Part shown: positions 43,683 through 52,030 of the stretch, piece after piece
How the letters are laid out: every line of letters starts with the position of its first letter
How positions within the stretch are numbered: position 1 is the stretch's first letter
Assembly: GCA_964385755.1 (NCBI GenBank)
Contig: CAYLPZ010000012.1
Location: 1-59,776 of the forward strand
Direction: 5' to 3'
Source of the DNA: CAG-698 sp964385755
GTDB taxonomy: Bacteria; Bacillota_I; Bacilli_A; ML615J-28; CAG-698
Length of the DNA stretch: 59,776 bases
Notes under the pieces: model-generated
Seen by the model: only the letters and a program-made list of their open reading frames with translations
Database searches by the model: none
Told to the model about the DNA's origin: nothing
Program-made: the position numbers and the translations under genes

Positions 43683-44669
43683 ATGGAAGAAAAAAACAAA
43701 GGTGTTTTTGATGAGTTTGAACAAAGCTTAAGACCACAAACATTAAATGATTATGTGGGCCAAGAACAAATAAAAGAAATGATGAATGTATATGTTAAGA
43801 CTGCTCTTCATCGTGAAGAAACTTTAGATCATGTTTTGCTTTATGGTCCTCCAGGACTAGGTAAGACAACTTTAGCAAATATAATAGCAAATGAAATGCA
43901 TGCTACATTCCATTCTGTTACTGCTCCTAGTATAGATAGAGTTGGGGATTTAGCCGCAATTCTTTCAAATCTTGAAGCTGGTGATGTATTATTTATTGAT
44001 GAAATACATCGACTTCCAAGAGTTATTGAAGAAGTTCTTTACTCCGCAATGGAAGATTTTAAAATAAATATTGTGATTGGAAAAGATTCTCAAGCTAATT
44101 CAATCCAAATAGATTTACCTCCTTTTACATTAATTGGTGCAACAACAAGGGCAGGAAGTATCTCAAGTCCGCTTCGTGATCGTTTTGGAATTGTTGAACA
44201 ATTAAATTACTATTCAGATGAAGAATTACAATCAATCGTTAAAAGAACATCTAAAATATTCAATTACCAAATAGATGATGAAAGTAGTTTTGAGATTGCG
44301 AAAAGAAGTCGTGGAACTCCAAGGGTTGCTAATCGTCTTTTTAGACGTGTAAGGGACTTTGCACAATTTTATGATGGAGAAAAAAATATAATTAACTTAG
44401 ATGTTACACTTTTAGCACTTAAGAAACTTAATGTCGATGAGAAAGGACTTAATGAGTCCGATTATAAATATTTAAAAACTATAATAGAAAGATACAATGG
44501 TGGCCCAGTAGGTCTGAATGCGATTGCTGCATCTTTAGGAGAAGAAGTATTAACTTTAGAAGATGTTTGTGAACCGTATTTACTACAAGAAGGATATATT
44601 ATTCGTTCTAATCGTGGTCGAGTTGCGACTGAAAAAGCTTATAACCATTTAGGAATAAAAAAATGTTAG
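43683..44669 (+). CDS. ruvB: Holliday junction branch migration ATPase RuvB
   Basis: RuvB is the hexameric AAA+ motor for branch migration. The 328-residue protein has L-R-P-Q-T-L-N-D-Y-V-G-Q (start of the AAA+ region), Walker A G-P-P-G-L-G-K-T-T and Walker B L-F-I-D-E-I-H-R-L. The sensor region T-T-R-A-G is present, followed by the winged-helix tail with R-G-R-V-A-T. The ATG at 43683 has GGAG ten bases ahead. It overlaps queA by seven bases. ruvA is on the opposite strand. Confidence 0.95.
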   Translation: MEEKNKGVFDEFEQSLRPQTLNDYVGQEQIKEMMNVYVKTALHREETLDHVLLYGPPGLGKTTLANIIANEMHATFHSVTAPSIDRVGDLAAILSNLEAGDVLFIDEIHRLPRVIEEVLYSAMEDFKINIVIGKDSQANSIQIDLPPFTLIGATTRAGSISSPLRDRFGIVEQLNYYSDEELQSIVKRTSKIFNYQIDDESSFEIAKRSRGTPRVANRLFRRVRDFAQFYDGEKNIINLDVTLLALKKLNVDEKGLNESDYKYLKTIIERYNGGPVGLNAIAASLGEEVLTLEDVCEPYLLQEGYIIRSNRGRVATEKAYNHLGIKKC

Positions 44670-45685
44670 TAGAAGATTTTAATTATGAATTACCAGAGGA
44701 ACTTATTGCGCAAGTTCCTTTAAAAAATAGAAGTGAATCAAAACTTTTAGTTGTTGATAAGAAAACTGGAGAGTTATCACATCATCATTTTTATGAAATA
44801 GTTGATATGCTTGATGAAAATGATTGTCTTGTTTTAAATGATACAAAAGTTCTCCCTTCACGTATTTATGGGGTGAAAGAAGATACTAAAGCTCATATAG
44901 AAATGTTATTACTTAAGGATTTAGGGGATAATATTTATGAAGTTTTAGCAAGACCAGGAAGAAGATTAAAAGTTGGTACAAAAGTAAATTTTCAAGATTT
45001 ATTCATTGGTGAAGTAGTTGAAAAATTAGAAGATGGAATTTTTCATGTAAAATTTATTTATGAAGGAATATTCTTAGAGTTACTTGATAAATTAGGTGAG
45101 ATTCCTTTACCACCATATATTCATGAAAAATTAGAAGATTCATCAAGATATCAAACAATTTACGCAAAAAATATTGGTAGTGCTGCTGCACCAACTGCAG
45201 GTCTTCATTTTACAGAAGAATTATTGGAAAAAATAAAAGCTAAAGGAGTACAAATCGAATATGTAACTTTACATATTGGTTTAGGTACTTTCAGACCAGT
45301 AAGCGTTGATATTGTTGAAAATCACCATATGCACTCTGAAAAATATTCAATGAAAAAAGATGTGGCAGAAAGGCTAAATAAAGCTAAAGAAGAAGGAAAA
45401 AGAATTATTTGTGTTGGTACTACTTCCACAAGAACTTTAGAATCAATTTATACAAAATACAATAAATTTGTAGAAGTAGAAGAAAACACAGATATCTTTA
45501 TTTATCCTGGCTATAAATTTAAAGCAGTAGATGCTTTAATTACTAATTTTCATTTGCCAAAATCAACATTAGTGATGCTTGTAAGTAGCTTAGCTACTAA
45601 AGAAATCATTTTACATAGCTACGAAGAAGCTATTAAACATGGCTATCGATTCTTCTCGTTTGGCGATGCACAATTTATAAAATAA
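44663..45685 (+). CDS. queA: tRNA preQ1(34) S-adenosylmethionine ribosyltransferase-isomerase QueA
   Basis: QueA transfers and rearranges the ribosyl part of SAM onto 7-aminomethyl-7-deazaguanine in tRNA, making epoxyqueuosine. The 340-residue protein has the family start D-F-N-Y-E-L-P-E-E-L-I-A, then L-V-L-N-D-T-K-V, G-S-A-A-A-P-T-A-G-L-H-F-T and T-N-F-H-L-P-K-S-T. The start overlaps the end of ruvB by seven bases. It is followed by tgt. Confidence 0.95.
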   Translation: MLVEDFNYELPEELIAQVPLKNRSESKLLVVDKKTGELSHHHFYEIVDMLDENDCLVLNDTKVLPSRIYGVKEDTKAHIEMLLLKDLGDNIYEVLARPGRRLKVGTKVNFQDLFIGEVVEKLEDGIFHVKFIYEGIFLELLDKLGEIPLPPYIHEKLEDSSRYQTIYAKNIGSAAAPTAGLHFTEELLEKIKAKGVQIEYVTLHIGLGTFRPVSVDIVENHHMHSEKYSMKKDVAERLNKAKEEGKRIICVGTTSTRTLESIYTKYNKFVEVEENTDIFIYPGYKFKAVDALITNFHLPKSTLVMLVSSLATKEIILHSYEEAIKHGYRFFSFGDAQFIK

Positions 45686-45707
45686 TGAAATAATTAGGTA
45701 AAAAAGT

Positions 45708-46841
45708 ATGGTTATTAAATATGAATTATTAAAAGAAGATAAACAAACAAATGCCCGTTTAGGGCGTGTAACAACTCCTCATGGTTCATTTGAAACACCT
45801 GTTTTTATGGCTGTTGGTACTCAGGCCACAGTAAAAACACTTGTAAAAGAAGAATTAGAACAAATTGGCTCCCAAATAATATTAGGAAATACATACCATT
45901 TATGGTGCCAACCTGGTAACGAGATAGTAAAGGAAGCTGGAGGATTACATAAGTTTATGAACTGGGATCGTTCAATTCTAACAGATTCTGGTGGATTTCA
46001 AGTATTTAGTCTAGCAAAACTTCGTGATATTCAAGAAGAAGGTGTAACATTTAAACATCATAAAAATGGAGCAAAATTATTTTTATCTCCGGAAATATCA
46101 ATGAAGATTCAAAATGATTTAGGTTCAGATATTATGATGTGTTTTGATGAATGTCCACCATATCCTGCAACTTACGAATATATGAAAAACTCAGTTGATC
46201 GCACAATTAGATGGGCTAAAAGATGTTATGATGCTCACGAGAGAAAGAATGATCAAGGACTTTTTGGAATTATTCAAGGTGGTGAATATTTAGATTTACG
46301 TGCTCACTGCGTTGAAGAATTAACAAAGATAGACTTTGATGGCTATTCTATTGGCGGTTTATCAGTAGGAGAAAGTAAAGAAATTCAAAATAATGTATTA
46401 TCTTTTACATGCCCATTACTTCCTAAAGAAAAACCTCGTTATCTAATGGGTGTTGGTTCACCTGGTATGATTCTTGATGCTGTTGAACGTGGAGTGGATA
46501 TGTTTGACTGTGTTCTTCCAACAAGAATTGCTCGCCATGGCACCGCAATGACAAGCAAGGGTAGAGTCCTAATTAAGAATAAAGAGTTTGAACGTGATTT
46601 TACACCACTAGATAGTAAATGCGATTGCTACTGTTGTAAAAACTATACTAAAGCTTATTTAAGACATTTAATGAAAGCAAATGAACTATTGGTATATAGA
46701 TTACTAAGTATTCATAATATTCAATTTCTAGTTAAATTAACTGAGGGAATTAGAAAAGCAATAAGAGAAGACCGATTCTTAGAATTTAAAGAAAAAGTTT
46801 ATAAGGAGTATGGACTTAATGAAAATGATAAAGATTTCTAA
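45708..46841 (+). CDS. tgt: Queuine tRNA-ribosyltransferase (TGT)
   Basis: TGT exchanges guanine-34 for preQ1 in GUN-anticodon tRNAs. The 377-residue protein has L-T-D-S-G-G-F-Q-V-F-S with the catalytic-pocket Asp, G-I-I-Q-G-G, and the nucleophile region V-D-M-F-D-C-V-L-P-T-R. The zinc site is C-D-C-Y-C-C then H. It pairs with queA, the next step of queuosine formation. The ribosome binding site is a weak AGGTAAAAA. It overlaps the next gene by 23 bases. Confidence 0.95.
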   Translation: MVIKYELLKEDKQTNARLGRVTTPHGSFETPVFMAVGTQATVKTLVKEELEQIGSQIILGNTYHLWCQPGNEIVKEAGGLHKFMNWDRSILTDSGGFQVFSLAKLRDIQEEGVTFKHHKNGAKLFLSPEISMKIQNDLGSDIMMCFDECPPYPATYEYMKNSVDRTIRWAKRCYDAHERKNDQGLFGIIQGGEYLDLRAHCVEELTKIDFDGYSIGGLSVGESKEIQNNVLSFTCPLLPKEKPRYLMGVGSPGMILDAVERGVDMFDCVLPTRIARHGTAMTSKGRVLIKNKEFERDFTPLDSKCDCYCCKNYTKAYLRHLMKANELLVYRLLSIHNIQFLVKLTEGIRKAIREDRFLEFKEKVYKEYGLNENDKDF

Positions 46842-47727
46842 AAAGTATATATTACTTTTACTTATAACTGTTTTATTATCATTATCTGTTAGTTGTTTTT
46901 CAATTAAAGATTTATTTTCTGTTAAAACAGTTGCGAAAGAAAGTGTTACTTTATCAATTAATCAAGAAGTTTTACCATATGTTAGAAGCGAAAACTTACC
47001 TACTTATACAATAGATTTTAATACAACATTAAATGTAACTGAAAATAAGCTTGGTGATTTTGAAGTAATATTTTACAACAATGATGATTTTGAAGTATCT
47101 AAAATTATCGCAGATTTAATAGAAAAATATGAAAAAAAACAAGCTGTTTCAACTAAGCTTATTGATACACTTTCATCACAAGAAACTTGGATGAATTATA
47201 ATGATTATGAAACAAAAGAAAGAGAGCAGTATTACATCAAAGTAAAAAATAATACTATTTATAATGAAATATGTTACATTACTTTAGAAAATGGTTTGCA
47301 ACTTTCTATAATTTACGCAAGATTTTCAGATTATCAAAACACTACATATTACAGATGGCGTAGAGAGGAAAATATTCGTATTATCCTTCATTATCCATTA
47401 ATGATGTATTATGATGAAAACGAAGCAGAAAATCGTTTTGTAGTTATGGCACTACCAAATGGAGTTATTTACCATCTTGATGTTACAAGTAGAAAAATCG
47501 ATAAGATTATTAAAAATGAATCATATTTAGAAGAGTCATTTTATACATATTCTTATGTAAATTCCTATGAGGAAGATTATCAAAAATATGTTGATTATTA
47601 TATTAATAATTTACAAGCAGAGTGGATTGATAGTGAAGATGGAAAACTTCTTACATATGATTACTTAGGACATACTTTTGGAAATTTATTTACAGAAGAA
47701 AATTTTGTTATTAAACTATTAAAATAA
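46819..47727 (+). CDS. Probable lipoprotein, function unknown
   Basis: This 302-residue protein has an N-terminal signal (K-K-Y-I-L-L-L-L-I-T-V-L-L) ending in S-L-S-V-S-C, a weak lipobox with Cys at about 26. The body is Tyr/Asn/Glu-rich, with no repeat seen. I do not recognise the family. AAGGAG at 46803-46808 lies inside the end of tgt and supports ATG 46819 (10-base spacer). ATG 46825 is a close alternative. It is co-transcribed with tgt and the next two unknown genes. Confidence 0.6.
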   Translation: MKMIKISKKYILLLLITVLLSLSVSCFSIKDLFSVKTVAKESVTLSINQEVLPYVRSENLPTYTIDFNTTLNVTENKLGDFEVIFYNNDDFEVSKIIADLIEKYEKKQAVSTKLIDTLSSQETWMNYNDYETKEREQYYIKVKNNTIYNEICYITLENGLQLSIIYARFSDYQNTTYYRWRREENIRIILHYPLMMYYDENEAENRFVVMALPNGVIYHLDVTSRKIDKIIKNESYLEESFYTYSYVNSYEEDYQKYVDYYINNLQAEWIDSEDGKLLTYDYLGHTFGNLFTEENFVIKLLK

Positions 47728-47737
47728 GGAGTATATT

Positions 47738-48535
47738 ATGAAAATTAAAGTTAGTTTTATAAATTCAGATAATCATACACCACTAGAAATAGGCAAAGAT
47801 TTATGGGAAAGTAAAAAAGCATTATTTGAATCATTTTATGGAGATTTTTATGATTTTATATTATCTCATGGTGGAAAAGAAGATTTACTAAAAAATAATA
47901 TTAATTCAAAGAAAGACTTTTATGATTTTGCGAAATGGAATGCTGGGGGAATGGATAGTTGTTATGCTATGGGTTTTGCTTTCCATGATTACTATTTAGA
48001 TGCTCTTGAAGGTGGAAAATTAACTGATCAAAGTGATAATAAATTTATAGGATATTTAGTTGAAAAAGGAAAGTATGCTGATTTTCTTAATTTCCTACTT
48101 ACTTTTTTTGCTTGGTGGCGTAATGATGAAGGCTGTACATGCTTTAATCCATATAATCATGCTGACGAGTTTTTCAACTCAAATTGGGCAGCTTTAGTTG
48201 ACACTTCAAAATTGTTTTATCTAACGAGTGAAACAGTATATCACTGGCAATCTTTTAGAGTAAAATATGCTCTAGACCATATTCCTGGTACTATTTTATC
48301 TGATGTAAAAGATGTTATCGAAATTAAAGATGGTGAAGAATTGCCTCGCATTCGTATAAGTGGCTATGAACTATTGTCTTATATAGATGAAAATGGTAAT
48401 ACTGTAACTAATGCAACTTGTGAAAAGATTTTCGCATTAATTAAACGAAAAGATACGTATAATTATTGGGAAAAAGAGGAAAAAACAATCAATAAAGTAT
48501 ATGATCCAAATTATAAAAAGGTGGATCCGGCATAA
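47738..48535 (+). CDS. Uncharacterised conserved-looking protein
   Basis: The 265-residue protein is soluble-looking with no signal. It is rich in Trp, Phe, Tyr, Asp and Gly: G-K-D-L-W-E-S-K-K, then A-K-W-N-A-G-G-M-D-S-C-Y, F-F-A-W-W-R-N-D-E-G-C-T-C and S-E-T-V-Y-H-W-Q-S-F. The two Cys in E-G-C-T-C are close together. The aromatic-rich blocks suggest a structured domain, but I cannot name it. AAGGAG precedes ATG 47738 at 11 bases. It lies between the lipoprotein gene and another unknown gene. Confidence 0.6.
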   Translation: MKIKVSFINSDNHTPLEIGKDLWESKKALFESFYGDFYDFILSHGGKEDLLKNNINSKKDFYDFAKWNAGGMDSCYAMGFAFHDYYLDALEGGKLTDQSDNKFIGYLVEKGKYADFLNFLLTFFAWWRNDEGCTCFNPYNHADEFFNSNWAALVDTSKLFYLTSETVYHWQSFRVKYALDHIPGTILSDVKDVIEIKDGEELPRIRISGYELLSYIDENGNTVTNATCEKIFALIKRKDTYNYWEKEEKTINKVYDPNYKKVDPA

Positions 48536-48536
48536 A

Positions 48537-49256
48537 ATGAATGATGGAAAATTAAATAGAATAATTAGTTTCTTAAATGTAAAGTGTCTTGTGGATGCTA
48601 TTTATTTAGATAATAATTATCAAAATATAAATATACAAGTTTTGTATGTTTTTGTAAAAAACCAAGAAACAATGGAAGAAACTAAGCAAAAACTAATTAC
48701 TCAAATTAATGCTATTATGCTTTTTGATTTTTTACATTATGAAGGCAATAATTTATATTTAATTGATAGTTGTAAACAAATTATAAAAATAGTATTTAGT
48801 ACATCTATTAATATTTCATTAGATGCCTTAGAAGTAGTAAATGATAATCATGAATTAAGTAATGATGATAATACCATTTCAAAATCATTTGCAGTTTGTT
48901 TAAATAATATGTTTATTATGATGCATGAATTTTATTTATATTACCAAGGAAGTGATTATGTAAAATCTTTTCTTAAGGTTTGTAGCATCAACGAACTGTT
49001 AATTAAGTTTCTTTGTATCAATTATCTTAAAAATGAAAATGGTTTATTAACATCATTATATCAAAAAATGGAAAAGGAAAAACTAAAAGAACTAGAGAAT
49101 ATAGAAAAGATAATATCATTTGAAAATAGTTTAGAATGTATTAAATTAATTATTTGGTTTTTAAATGATTATATAGCTAACATCTCTATTTCAATTCTTT
49201 CATTAATTAATATCGATCTATATTATGAAATAAAAAATAAAATAGTTGAATTATAA
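48537..49256 (+). CDS. Uncharacterised protein, possibly a degenerate nucleotidyltransferase-like fold
   Basis: This 239-residue protein is unrecognised. The first part (N-V-K-C-L-V-D-A-I-Y-L-D then I-N-I-Q-V-L-Y-V-F-V-K-N) alternates strands and helices. The last part is helical (S-I-N-E-L-L-I-K-F-L and L-S-L-I-N-I-D-L-Y-Y). This loosely recalls aminoglycoside-adenylyltransferase-type proteins, but no G-S-x-x-x-G-x-x-D core is present, so I do not assign it. AAGGTGG lies 12 bases before ATG 48537. A longer open frame from 48501 overlaps the previous gene and is not preferred. Confidence 0.5.
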   Translation: MNDGKLNRIISFLNVKCLVDAIYLDNNYQNINIQVLYVFVKNQETMEETKQKLITQINAIMLFDFLHYEGNNLYLIDSCKQIIKIVFSTSINISLDALEVVNDNHELSNDDNTISKSFAVCLNNMFIMMHEFYLYYQGSDYVKSFLKVCSINELLIKFLCINYLKNENGLLTSLYQKMEKEKLKELENIEKIISFENSLECIKLIIWFLNDYIANISISILSLINIDLYYEIKNKIVEL

Positions 49257-49286
49257 TAATGAAAATAATCTTAGGAGTGAGTACTA

Positions 49287-50198
49287 ATGAAACATGTAAT
49301 AATAATAAATCCAACAGCAGGAAAAAAGAATGAATTAGAAGATATAATTAAAAAAGTTGATGATGCTTTTGTAGGATTAGATTATCAAATCTATGTTACA
49401 AAAGCTCCTAATGATGCAACTAGATTTGTAAAAGAATATCTAGAAAATAATAATGAAAAAGTACGATTCTATTCTTGTGGTGGAGATGGTACACTTAATG
49501 AAATAGTAAATGGAGTTATGGAAAATAAAAACGCAGAAATTGCTATCTATCCAATAGGTTCAGGAAATGATTTCTTGAAAGTATATGGTAAAATTGAAGA
49601 TTTCTTAGATTTTAAGGCTTTGATCAATGGTAAAACTGCTACAAGTGATTTATTAAAACTCCAAGATAAATATGTGGTTAATATTTTTAATATAGGGTTA
49701 GATGCTAATGTTGTATATTACCAAAGAAAACTTAAAAAACTTCCTTTAATGTCTCCAAAAGGTGCATATAATCTTGGGGTCTTTTGTTCTCTATTACAAA
49801 AGTTAAACCACAAACATCAAATATATGTTGATGATGAACTTATCTACGATGGAAAAGTAACTTTATGTGCGATTTGTAATGGTAAATGTTATGGTGGAGG
49901 TTACTATTGTGCACCGATTGCTAAGGTTGATGATGGAATTTTAGATGTTTGCTTTGTAAAAAAGGTTTCTCGTATCACTTTCGCAAAGTTAGTAAAAGTA
50001 TATAAAGCGGGTAAGCACTTAGAAACAAAAGGATTAGAAAAATACGTTGGATATAAACAAGGGAAAAAAGTTGAAGTTAAAATCGATAAACCGCTTTGGT
50101 GTTCTATCGATGGAGAATTAACAAAAACTGATCATTTTGTTGTAGAAATCGTACATAATGCTATTACATTTGTTGTCCCAGAAATTGACAAAAAATAG
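49287..50198 (+). CDS. Diacylglycerol kinase catalytic-domain lipid kinase (YegS/DgkB-like)
   Basis: The 303-residue enzyme phosphorylates a lipid such as diacylglycerol at the membrane face. It has I-I-I-N-P-T-A-G-K (nucleotide region), the loop C-G-G-D-G-T-L-N-E (63-71) and P-I-G-S-G-N-D-F. The C-terminal part has G-L-D-A-N-V and C-S-I-D-G-E. The length fits DgkB/YegS. TTAGGAGTG lies before ATG 49287. It is followed by acpP, consistent with lipid metabolism. Confidence 0.88.
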   Translation: MKHVIIINPTAGKKNELEDIIKKVDDAFVGLDYQIYVTKAPNDATRFVKEYLENNNEKVRFYSCGGDGTLNEIVNGVMENKNAEIAIYPIGSGNDFLKVYGKIEDFLDFKALINGKTATSDLLKLQDKYVVNIFNIGLDANVVYYQRKLKKLPLMSPKGAYNLGVFCSLLQKLNHKHQIYVDDELIYDGKVTLCAICNGKCYGGGYYCAPIAKVDDGILDVCFVKKVSRITFAKLVKVYKAGKHLETKGLEKYVGYKQGKKVEVKIDKPLWCSIDGELTKTDHFVVEIVHNAITFVVPEIDKK

Positions 50199-50242
50199 AA
50201 ATTATGCTAAAATAATCTATCTTTATTCATGGAGGTAAGATT

Positions 50243-50467
50243 ATGTTAGATAAAATTAAAAAATTAATTGAAGAAAAATTAAACGTAAGTCCTGATAAAA
50301 TTACATTAGAAACTAGTTTTGTAGATGATTTAGGTGCTGATTCACTTGATGCTGTTGAACTAGTTATGACAGTAGAAGAAGAATTTGATATAACAATTTC
50401 TGATGAAGAAGCTCAATCATTACAAACTGTTGGTGATTTAGTTAAAATTATTGAGTCAAAAAAATAA
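50243..50467 (+). CDS. acpP: Acyl carrier protein
   Basis: ACP carries fatty-acyl chains on a phosphopantetheine arm. The 74-residue protein has the modification site D-D-L-G-A-D-S-L-D-A-V-E (Ser38). GGAGG lies before ATG 50243. It is next to the lipid kinase gene. No other fatty-acid synthesis genes are in the window. Confidence 0.95.
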   Translation: MLDKIKKLIEEKLNVSPDKITLETSFVDDLGADSLDAVELVMTVEEEFDITISDEEAQSLQTVGDLVKIIESKK

Positions 50468-50477
50468 TAAAATCATA

Positions 50478-50506
50478 TTGACAAATCATACTATTTATAG
50501 TATAAT
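50478..50506 (+). promoter_or_regulatory. Promoter of infC-rpmI-rplT
   Basis: TTGACA (50478-50483) and TATAAT (50501-50506) have a 17-base spacer. It gives a long leader before infC. Confidence 0.87.
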
Positions 50507-50514
50507 AATATAGT

Positions 50515-50647
50515 AAAATTCATAGTGGAAAGAAGAAGTACCCACTTCTCACCTGACTGATATTGGTTGGTAGGTTGAATGTCACTTTTAAACAACATTT
50601 TGTGATTAGATAGTTAGTGGGTGCAGTTTATGCGCTCACTTTTTTTT
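50515..50647 (+). promoter_or_regulatory. L20-type leader RNA with attenuator
   Basis: The leader contains GAAGAAGTA then CCCACTTCTCACCTG, a pattern seen in Firmicute L20 leaders that bind L20. It ends in a hairpin AGTGGGTGC (50616-50624) / GCGCTCACT (50632-50640), with G-T pairs, followed by a run of T (50640-50647). L20 binding would promote termination before infC. Confidence 0.85.
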
Positions 50648-50685
50648 GCTATGATTTTCTAAAAATTTATAAGGAGGAGAAATTT

Positions 50686-51222
50686 ATTAGTAAAGAATTT
50701 GACAAAAACAAACCGCTAGTTAATTTTGATATCCCTGCATCTACCGTTTTAGTAATTGATCATAATGGTGAGAATAAAGGTGAAATGAGACTAGATGATG
50801 CTGTTAGCGCTGCTCAAGCAGAAGAATTAGACCTTGTTTGTGTTGCACCTAATGCGAAAGTTCCTGTTTGCCGATTTATGGATTATCGTAAATTCTGTTA
50901 CGATATGCAAAGAAAAGCAAAAGAGAACAAGAAAAATCAGAAAATTGTTGTAGTTAAAGAAGTCAGAGTTACTCCTGTTATTGGAGACAATGATTTTGCT
51001 GTAAAGGTTAAGAATTGCAAAGAATTTCTTGCTGATGATTGCCGTATAAAAGTTTATTTATACTATCCAAAAGGTAAAAGACGTTTATTACAAATGGACT
51101 CATCTTCTAAGATTCTCGATAAATTTGTTGAAGCACTTGCTGATGTTGCAACAGTTGAATCAACAATTATGAATGGTGATAAGAAAACTGGCTATATGCT
51201 AGCACCAAAAAAAATTAAATAA
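50686..51222 (+). CDS. infC: Translation initiation factor IF-3 with ATT start
   Basis: IF-3 keeps subunits apart and checks the initiator codon. The start is ATT 50686: AAGGAGG at 50671-50677 sits eight bases ahead, and the frame then gives M-S-K-E-F-D-K-N-K-P. AUU starts are known for infC of E. coli and Bacillus and give autogenous discrimination. The 178-residue protein has R-F-M-D-Y-R-K-F and the C-terminal K-E-V-R-V-T-P-V-I-G-D-N-D-F. A longer frame from GTG 50617 is inside the leader. It leads the operon with rpmI and rplT. Confidence 0.94.
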   Translation: MSKEFDKNKPLVNFDIPASTVLVIDHNGENKGEMRLDDAVSAAQAEELDLVCVAPNAKVPVCRFMDYRKFCYDMQRKAKENKKNQKIVVVKEVRVTPVIGDNDFAVKVKNCKEFLADDCRIKVYLYYPKGKRRLLQMDSSSKILDKFVEALADVATVESTIMNGDKKTGYMLAPKKIK

Positions 51223-51240
51223 GATAGGAGTGTAAATTTT

Positions 51241-51441
51241 ATGCCAAAAATGAGAACACACAGCGGTACAAAGAAACGTTTCAGAATTTCTGGTACTGGT
51301 AAAGTTATGAGAAGTCGCCCAGGAACAAGTCATTTAGCACCTGGAAAAACTCAAAAAAGAATTAGACATCTACGTAAAGAATCATCTGTAAAAACTGCAG
51401 ATTTACATCGTATAAGACAAATGATCGCAAACATTCAATAA
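51241..51441 (+). CDS. rpmI: 50S ribosomal protein L35
   Basis: This small basic large-subunit protein has 66 residues and the usual start P-K-M-R-T-H-S-G-T-K-K-R-F. It lies between infC and rplT, the standard order. ATAGGAGTG precedes ATG 51241. Confidence 0.97.
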   Translation: MPKMRTHSGTKKRFRISGTGKVMRSRPGTSHLAPGKTQKRIRHLRKESSVKTADLHRIRQMIANIQ

Positions 51442-51463
51442 TTTATAAAGGGAGGAAAAAAAT

Positions 51464-51937
51464 ATGCCACGTGTTAAAGGCGGATACGTTTCAAGAAATA
51501 GACGTAAAGCAATTTTAAAACTAGCCAAAGGTTATTTTGGTTCTAAACATACATTATATAAAACAGCTAATCAACAAGTAATGAAATCATTATCATACGC
51601 TTACAGAGATCGTAAACGTAGAAAACGTGATTTTCGTAGATTATGGATCGCACGTATTAATGCAGCTGCAAGATTAAATGGTTTATCTTATAGCAAATTA
51701 ATGTACGGCTTAAAAATGGCTAATATTCAAATTAATCGTAAGATGCTTTCTGAATTAGCTATTAACGATGTTGAACAATTCAACGCAATTTGCGCATCTG
51801 TTAAAGGTGCTGTTGAAAAACATTATGCAGATATCAAAGTAGTTCAACTTGCTAACCATGCTGCAGCAGTTAAAGCTGAACAAGAAAGAAAAGAAATGGT
51901 TGCTAAAGCAAGAGAAGAAAGAAATAAAGATAAATAA
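51464..51937 (+). CDS. rplT: 50S ribosomal protein L20 with extended C-terminus
   Basis: L20 binds 23S rRNA early in assembly and also represses this operon through the leader. The core matches the family: P-R-V-K-G-G-Y-V-S-R-N-R-R, then R-D-R-K-R-R-K-R-D-F-R-R-L-W-I-A-R. L20 is normally about 118 residues; this one has 157. The extra 40 or so are Glu/Lys/Ala-rich (A-V-K-A-E-Q-E-R-K-E). GGGAGG lies before ATG 51464. Confidence 0.95.
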   Translation: MPRVKGGYVSRNRRKAILKLAKGYFGSKHTLYKTANQQVMKSLSYAYRDRKRRKRDFRRLWIARINAAARLNGLSYSKLMYGLKMANIQINRKMLSELAINDVEQFNAICASVKGAVEKHYADIKVVQLANHAAAVKAEQERKEMVAKAREERNKDK

Positions 51938-51950
51938 TAATGTTAAGTTG

Positions 51951-51975
51951 AAAGTCAAGTTATACTTGACTTTTT
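51951..51975 (+). terminator. Intrinsic terminator after rplT
   Basis: AAAGTCAAGT (51951-51960) pairs with ACTTGACTTT (51964-51973), followed by a T run. Confidence 0.9.
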
Positions 51976-52030
51976 ATTTATAGTATAATAAAATATACTG
52001 AAAAGGCTTTCATAAGAGAAGGGAGATATA

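Noticed and set aside
50617..50685. GTG start for IF-3
   Set aside because: It falls within the leader terminator, and no ribosome binding site is near; the ATT with AAGGAGG is better.
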